Origin: Rhyacichthys aspro
Taxonomy: Eukaryota; Chordata; Actinopteri; Gobiiformes; Rhyacichthyidae
DNA: 64,000 bases
Assembly (NCBI GenBank): GCA_036850595.1
Contig: CM072165.1
Span: 8,752,109-8,816,108 of the forward strand
Reading direction: 5' to 3'
A program made the translations under genes and the position numbers. This document shows positions 52,801 through 61,800 of the stretch, one piece after another (positions within the stretch are counted from its first letter, which is position 1; each line of letters begins with the position of its first letter). A model generated the notes under the pieces. It was not told the DNA's origin, did not search any database, and saw only the letters and a program-made list of their open reading frames with translations.

Positions 52801-55800
52801 AGTTCAAAATGAAAACTAAAAGTCTAAAAGCACCTATCCAAGTAATTCTTATTATATTTTAATAAACAAAACATATGTGTTGGAGAGGATTGATTTCTGA
52901 ACAGTTTTTCAAGCATTTGTAGAATAATGGCAGTGGGAAAAGAAAGTATGGAGGTGTTGTTTTGTCCTCACTGTTGCCCCCTTACAGTTCTTCCCCATTA
53001 GGACTTTCATAATGCATCTGTTGTCCTTTCTATAGAGCCTCTTGCCCACTTCCTCTCTGTAACCTGCCGCCACCCGTTTCCCCGGCTTTCCCCCGTGGGA
53101 CCCTCTCTAACAAGCGCCAGCACACCTGCCGCCGCGAAGAGGGGAGGGCTAACGGGGGCCGGGGGTCACGCGAGGGCACACAAACACCCATGTCTCTCCT
53201 GTTCCCATGACACGCGTGAGAAGAGAGCAGCTCAGCGATACCGTGACCCCGGCGACACTGCGCCTTAAACACCGATCGCTGTAGCATTTAGAGCCCACTC
53301 CGCTATCGGGTTAGCGACGGGAAAAGGTGCTACCGTTCGCAGTGTGTTCAAACCATTAAGATAGTGATACCCTGACCTCTGCACCTTCACTGAGGGAAAG
53401 ACGGTGGAGGCGGAGACGACAGGGGCGCGAAGACCAACAAAGATTAATAGCTGCCTTTTTGCTTCTGACAGCATGAATTTTGCCTGGGACTGTGTGTGTG
53501 TGTGTGTGTGTGTGGGTGAATGAGCATGGCAAAGTTTTCATATAAATATTATACTTGGAATATAGCTCTACTCTTGCCAGGGAAGTAAAGGATATATGTT
53601 GCTTTTGTCGATGCAGAAGAAAATACACCGGCACATAATTTCAAGTGATTTTTTGTTGTAAATGTTAATCAAATAACTCATAATAGACTAAACTGTAACC
53701 TATAGATACATAAATGTAGTCCCAATGGGAATCATTTGGGCCAGGTCACATCTTCACGGCTGATATTTACATTTACACTTTTTAAAACTGAGAACCTTGG
53801 CAAAAACAGTGTCGGAATAGATGATGGCTAAAAATGCCAGTATAGTGGTAATTCTGAAATAAGCACACTGCCAGACAGTTTTGCAGCATATAAACTACTC
53901 AGATGCATACACACAACAGCTAAGTGGGTTCTCTGATGTGAAAAAATGTGATATGTTCGGATGGATAATCTGTATCGCTGATATATTTAACCAAGACCGA
54001 CCCCAGTGAGAGAAAGGTTCACAGCAAATCAATAGTTTTAAAAGCTTTAATGTTGTTTAATGGTGTTTCACTGAATCCTTTTCTTGGTCAATAAAAGCAT
54101 GTCTCAATCATGTCTCGAACTGTTATGTGGAAATGTCTCTGTACATTTTGTATGGACTCCTCTCTTTACAGATGCCTGTGTGTGTTTCTTTTGCAGGGCC
54201 GTGTTTACTGTGGAGCTGTATTTGCGGACAGAGCGATTAGTGATTTTCGGGGCTGAAACTCAAGAAACGCAACATGACTGGGTCCTGGCTCTAACAAAGG
54301 TCACACACTATACAAGCTTTAAAAATATACTTGGGTTTTTTCCTTCTGATTTCCCTGAACATGTGCAGAAACATTTTGTTCAGTAGTGCTCACAGTTGAA
54401 CACATTTTCCTCCAGAAGCTCCATGCTGCCTGCGCTTCTTACAGTAAGACAAGTGGGCCTGCTATCTGTGCTCCCACATGCTGACAGTCTTGTAATAACA
54501 CTCTTCATAAATGTGTCCGCTATTTCCTTTTTTTTTTTTTTTTTTTTTATCTCTTTAATCCCAGCCAACCAAGTTCCAGATAGTGGGAGGAACTGCTGTG
54601 TTGGTCTTTATGTCTCCCCATCTGCACCATAGCCCTTCAGCACCTCCATATTTCTGTGGGAAGAACAGAACGACAGAGCCGGACACAAGAACATAAACCT
54701 GACCCAAAACATTTCGCAGTTGTTAAATTCCACAAGAGATACTGTTATTGTGATAGTTGTGAAATCACCTGCTGTTATTTTTGTTTGCAGAGCTTCGTCC
54801 CGTCTAAAGTTGAGGGTCTGGTGCACAGAGAGAGCGAACTGATTGGCCAACTCTACTACAAAGAAGGTCACGACCTGTACCACTGGAGATTGGGCTGGTT
54901 TGTGCTGGATGGCTCGGCTCTGCACTTTAGCTCAGGAGACCGTGAGGAAGAGGAGGACGTTCTTCAACTCAAGCAACTACAGGAACTCAGTAAGGATCTG
55001 TTTGTTTGGTTTGGTGCACACTAAAAAAATCTCACAACATCAAAATCTCAATGGAGAAAGGTTTCCAGTTGTAGTTGTGTGCAGTGCAGTCAGATAATGC
55101 ACCCAACATCGAATGGAAAATGATACTGCACCTTTATTAATCCGTAGACTTAAATAAAGACTTTAATAGATGCTGGTAAATTAAATCTTCATTGAATTAA
55201 AACATTAACAATAAAATATCCAGACAATAACCCCATTTAGAACATTTCAGTTGATAAATTGACTTAATCTCTGCTATACATTGAGAACTCTTCTGTGTGG
55301 CTTCAGTGGAGCTTTAAATAGGCAATACATCCCACAGCACAAAACGGGTATATCTGTTTATGGTCGATGCTATCAGTGGTCACTTGCATTAATGCTGTGA
55401 TGAATTGCAAAGGCCTTTAGCGTTTCACTTTTTTCACATTCTGTGTAATTTCCAAAAAACTACCTACCCATAAAAACCTCCTACTAGTAGCATTTATAAC
55501 TACTTAATGGTGTCAAACGATGCATGCAAACGGCCAGTGTCAGGAGACATTTCAGCTTCTCACACCATTACATTTTTCTGCTGGGTCTTCGCTCTAATTG
55601 GCCTGCTTACTTGTCCATAACTTTAGAAGAAGACGAGGACTGAAAACATTCAAGTACAGAAGATGTCTTTTGGCTTATTCATGAGGACATAGTGCAGACA
55701 CATCCACTGGTGATTACCAAAATACTTATGGACTCCAGAAAATTAGGCTTAGTCACAAAAGTGTTATTAAATATAAATGTCATGTTTAATTTTAAAGAAC

Positions 55801-58800
55801 AAATGACTCAAGATATTATAGTGTTGTGATGGGCAATATGAAGAGCCATCATTATCATAATACAAGATGACTAAATAATATGACCATTTACCTTGTTTGA
55901 TTAGTTAAAAAATATTTAATGCACAATTATAAACACCATATATAATGATTTAAACTTGATTTAAGTAAAATGCACATTTATTGGACATTAGAATTTCTAT
56001 ATCTATCTATTCAGCCTGTGTGTTCTTTAAGAAAGACAAAAGTTTTCAAACTTTAAAACAGATACTGTCCATACAAATCCACAAATAAGAAACTTGCCCC
56101 CAGCTTTTTAATTAACCCCATCGTACTATTTACTGTATGTGTTTTGACATCAGCTTTTTTGGTAATATTTGTCAAACCGCAAAGACAGCTTCGCACACTT
56201 TATCCGCTACAAGACAGCCACACTCAAGCAAGTAGAATATGTGTGGGTGGCACATATACAGACAGACTGTTTGTAAGCTGAGCTTGTGGTCATTAAACAT
56301 ACACAAGAAGCAAGACAGCTCCTTTATCAAACAATATCATTAGAATCCAAATTCATTTAATAAAGTTGCCAGCTGAATTTGATTAATTAATGATTTGTTT
56401 TGCCAGTAAATGCCACCAACATTTGCTTCGATATTTGCTGCAAATGTTCTGATAGTTTCAAGATGGTGTTGGTTTGGCAGGATTTTTTTTTTTTGGTCCA
56501 CTTATAAGTATCTCGCCAACAACCTCAGATTATGATAGGGACTGTTTAACGAGAAGATAAACTGCCATGAGAAGTGATAGACTGCAAAGTTCACACCTAC
56601 TTGGCAGATATGAAACATTTTAGGACGTTTGAATCGATTGCACAGTGTGATGTGCAAACACAAGGAGGTTAAATCGATGGATCTTTTTAATCCATTTACA
56701 GCTCAACGTGGATCAAATTGTGGCCACAGCGCCTCATCTTCACACCTGGGGCAGGCTAAAGAAGTGCAGCGGGGTTCATTTTTATTCCAAGCTTTCCCAA
56801 ACCATATTTGTCACAGCCGGGGAGCCGCCAGCGCCTGCAGGGACAGAGTTTTTTCGGGGGATGGTAGGCTCTGGAGCACTGAAAGCATCCCTTTAAGAAC
56901 CACAGTCTGTGACATGGGATTAACTGTTCTTTTCTCTACAGTGACACCAGTACATGAAAGGTGCTCCTGTGTAGCAGGCAGAGATTAAGGAAATAAACAT
57001 TTCAATTAAATCACAACATGCTTCAGACATACAGTCCTCCAAACTGTGTGAAATGTTCGGTACAAGTGTGAAGCAGTCTGTTCCTTGCTTTATAACCTCA
57101 GGCTGGCAGATTTACAATCATCTAAATCATTTCTCAAAACCCACTCAAGGGTATTATCACAGCAGGTAAAACATAAACTTTAATCATTTTTACGTTCTTT
57201 TATCCTTTACTTGATGCACCAAGTTCTGTGTTTTGCAGTTTTGCAGTAACACATGGAAATTGATTATTTGTAACAGCTTCCTGCCATAAACATATTGTGA
57301 TGTGTTCAGTTTATACAGTCAACAGAGAAAAAGTATTGCTTGCAATGAAATTGTCTGGTCCTCAGCAGGGATTCAATCACTATATAACAAAATACTATAA
57401 AAGCTGCACTTGGCAACTGAGTGTGTTTGTGGGCATTTTACATTACACAGATACACAGGAGTTAAATATAACAGAAATCACTTTTGAGATCGCCAGTACA
57501 AATGATAAAGGCAATAAGGCTGCAGATTTAGCTTTTTATCACACACATATTAAAACATTCCCAGTCTGCTGTTAGATGGATAAGAGAGGCTTGCTGTGTT
57601 TGTTCGAACAACAATGACAAGTGTTTTGCATTTACCTGATAACACAGTTAATAAACCTCTCTCAAGGCAATCTCAATCACTGAAGTTGACTGAAGTTCTG
57701 TTCTTTCTTTTCTTGTAGTTTGGACCAGAATTAAATACACTGCCCTTGAAAATCTGCCAAATAAAATAAAAAAGGCAAATCTTTGGGAGTCTTTGGGGGA
57801 TTAATTGCCTGTGTTCTTCAGCTCCACCTGCCATTTCGCCAGTTCTTTCTCCCATTAGGCCTTTGAAATATTCTTTCATTAGTTTGACTAATGGGTGGAG
57901 CTTCACTAGTAGCAATTCAGGGGTGGAGCTTACAGAATGAATGATAGTGGCTCTTGCTAAAGTTTTGGTCTCACCATTTCAGACTTTTATATTATTTTGT
58001 GGTGGCTTTTATTGTTAACATAATCCATCAGCTCAGACTCTAAAGTGTTTATGGTAAAACTTGCCGGCCGTTGAAAACACTGTTCCTCACTTCTCTATCC
58101 TGCTTAAAAAACACCCCACATATGTATGCAACATGAAAACTCAATCCATGTTTTATCATTTATACATAAAAATACTTAGCTCCTGTTTGATGCAGGTGAC
58201 ATTTTCTGCTTCACCACTGCCTTTGGATAATGGCTGGGTTGCTGTGTGAGTCTAGACATATTGTAAAGTGTATTTGTTATGACTGACTTAAATCGCAAAT
58301 GTAGTGAGAGCTTTCAATGTCAACCACTAAATGCATAACCTTTTATGGCAGATACTTCTAATTACACTTACAGACTGAACATATGCATTTTTCCATCTTA
58401 TTACACTTTACACTTTAAGTGTACATGTATCGCTTCTCTGTACTGTTGTTGCCCTCTTTCCCCAGCTGTCTCCACACATGCCGAAGGTGAGGACAAGATC
58501 CAGGTTCTGCTCATGGTGGAGGGCCGAAGGTATGTCAGAGAAGAAAAAAAAAAAGAATTAAAAGGTGCTAATTGGTAGAGTTTATGTGTTATGGCAACAG
58601 CATGTGGCAAGATACACTGTAGTGCAAAGGCATTGAATCATCTGTAAGCAAAAGAGATAATTAAAGCCTTTCTGGACTGACTGGTTTAATTAAAAGGAGA
58701 GGGTGAGGTGACATCTTACACAAGCAAACACTTTCAGGCTCTGTGTGTGCAACATGAAGTGTGCTTACTTCATTAAATGTGTGGAGTTCGAAATTTTTCA

Positions 58801-61800
58801 TCAATTCTTTTGGGAACTTTTGGTTGTTTGTAGATCTGTTTTAACTATTTAGATGTTGTAGACTACTGACAGTGGCTTAGCAATGTAATTTTACATGTTG
58901 CACAAATCCAATTTTATGCTCCCCTCTGACCCAGATCTAATTTATTCCTCATCATTTGAACTGCACAACTTGCAACTGTTGTTATCCAAGTCCAAATCAC
59001 GAGGAATCAACCATCCGTGCATGTACCAGACCCCTAGAATATATAATGGTATTATTTGTCAAGTAATATGCTGGTGCACAAATGTGGAAGGTTGCCATAG
59101 ATACGGCTGGACTGTTAGACCTCAGTAAACGTCATTTTTCATATATTACACTAAAGGATGTGTAGAGTGACATTATTAATTATCATCTGTTCTTTACTGT
59201 TGGATGCACACAGGAGGGTTCAGGCGGGTGAGCAGTTGATATGGTGACATTATAGATTGCTCTGTCAAAGAAAAGCTCTAGATCCTAACAAAATGTGATT
59301 TAAGCAGTGAGGCTTGCCATCTGACTGTAGCTTTGTTCTTTCTTTGATAGAACAGTTTACATCCATGGTTTTAACAAGATGGACTTCACACTGTGGCACT
59401 CTGCCATCATGCTTGCTGCTGGCACAGATGGCAAAGCCCTCAGCAACCAACAGCTGACAAAAAATGGTGTCCCTATTATCCTTGATAGCTGCATTGCTTT
59501 TGTCACTCAGTATGGTGAGTTATGTGGAGTCCTTCATATGATGTGCTTCATAGAATATGAGTGTGATTTATATATATATAAAAACACCCAAAAGGAAAGC
59601 AGAAAAAGATACATACTGAATTTATTTAAGTCAGCCTGACAGTCTGAAAATACGGTACTGAAGGTTAATATACGTAGCATAGACATTTTATTTCACCTGC
59701 AATTTAGATTCAAATGGGATTATGTAATATATTTAAATCCAGTGAATAGCTGTGAAGCTGGCCAGTTCTCCATAATTTTATTTAGTCATACAGTTTATCT
59801 GCTATTATCGCAATGAGCCCTTACATTCATAGCCTCTGCGCAGGGACATTATGACTAGAAAGCGTTTAAAGAAAGGAAGTTTTCTAACTCTGCCCAATTC
59901 TCAGTTACTTTCTGTTACTCCTGAGCCAGGTTTGTGTCGGGAGGGGGTCTACCAGAGGCCAGGGGATCCGGACCGAGTGGCTGCGCTGCTGGAGGAGTTC
60001 ACACGCGATGCTCGCAACGTGAAACTGAGAGAGAAAGAACACCGGCTGGAAGATGTGACGGGCACCCTCAAGAGCTTCTTATCCCACGCCGAGGATGCAC
60101 TGCTAACCAAGGAGCTCTATCCATACTGGGTCTCAGCTCTGGGTATGGGATGGCGGAATAATAGTATTAGTTTTAGTCATTTACACCAATCAAAGCCACA
60201 GATTATTAAACGTAATCTGGACTACACTGTACCAACATGAGATGTGTTATTTTTGAAAGGAGCTCTCTTATGTGTGGCTTGCAGATGAGAATGACGAAAA
60301 GCAGAGAGTAAAGAAGTACTCCACTTTCATCGAGAGTCTGCCAAAGATAAACAGGTCAACCCTTGAAGCTCTACTTCAGCATCTATATAGGTAGTTTCCC
60401 ACTGACACATCCGTACCTTTTACTATTCATTAAATTCTCTTTAAAATGTAAATGTTTTTGGCTACAAACTTTCTTGCTTGTTTAAAACATGGATGTTTTG
60501 AGCCACCTTAAAAGTCTCCAGCGCGTGACAAATGCTTGCTCTCCGTTAATAATGAGTAAAAGTCAAGTCAAATCAAAGCGTTGGTTCTAAAGCTGTGGAT
60601 GAATTAAGACGTACACTTTGTTGTCCTGTTGCGGTCCACTTAGCGCCCCGCTGCTTCACAGATGTAACAGGTATGGAGGCTCAGAGGTCCCGTGGCCCGA
60701 GTCGCCATAGGGACACCATTCGTCACCCGCTGATTAGCCTGTTATCTCCTCTGCTCTGCTAATGACCTGTCTCTGCTGTTGTGTCTGTAATTATTTTCGA
60801 AGCAGTCTGGCTCTACAGTTTCTTATATTTAGATGCTTTATTGGAAGCAGACGCAGTGACAAGGACGTTATATTATAAGTTAAAAGACGTTCCCGTTAGC
60901 GAGACTCTCGAGCTGCAAATAATTTCAATATTGTTGGTGTTAATTCTCGGCTTGAGTTGTTATTGTAAATTCAGGGAATTAGCCAATTATAACAACACAC
61001 TGTGCTATTTTTAATGATGCTGGCTTCACTTTTTCGTATTTGTTTTGAGAAATTATACGTGTCAAGTTTAATCTGAAGTTTACTTCCAGACAGTCATTTA
61101 CTTTCAGAAGTTGATGTTCTGTGTAAACATCTTTATAAACGCATACTCTTAAAGTCAGTATATCTCCTAAAACACTCTGCCATTATGGAAGAAAAACAGT
61201 AAAGACTTAATTGGCCCTTTTCGCTGATTTTTTTGGGGATTGCATTTCAACCAATTCTGACGCTGTTTGTGTCTCTGTGTACAAATGTGTGGGTGTGACA
61301 AATTGAACTGCCTGTTTATGTCTGTGTTTTGGAGCTGAATTTCTTTTCTGTCTTTCATCCAGAATTCAACAGTGTTCCCACCTCAACCAGATGCCGAGTA
61401 AGAAACTGGCCTCGGTCTTCTCCTCGTGCTTGTTCCAAACGCGTGGCCAAAACTTAGAGGAAGTCAGCGTGGTCCAAGACCTTATTAACAACTACATAAC
61501 TCTCTTTGGTGTAAGCACTTTATTTATTTTCTGTTATTTGATGGTGAAGAACTCTCTCAGTCACACTTTTTACTACTTTTTTAAATATTATCAACACGTC
61601 ATGAGGGCACTGTGCAAATAACATAGCAGGGATGTTGTGTTTTTCAGAATTAGGGCATGTAAATATTTTCTTCAAATAAACACCGTGACTGTAACTGGGG
61701 CAAAGTAAGGAGAGTTTCTGAGCAAGTGCATGATGTAGGTACCTGTCGCAAACTAGCACTGTGGCAACGCTGTAGTGGGTTTATTAGTTATTATGCTCCT

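Larger units (their letters stand above)
51120..54196 (+). other. arap2 intron after exon 15 (3.1 kb)
   Basis: It contains CpG-rich sequence at about 51760-52110 and, more strongly, at 53040-53440, then a (TG)12 microsatellite. The rest is AT-rich. No coding exon is needed between exons 15 and 16. Confidence 0.6.

Noticed and set aside
53030..53287. Minus-strand open frame over the CpG island
   Set aside because: Arg/Gly/Pro-rich peptide of the kind any CpG-rich sequence gives; no domain and no flanking exons.
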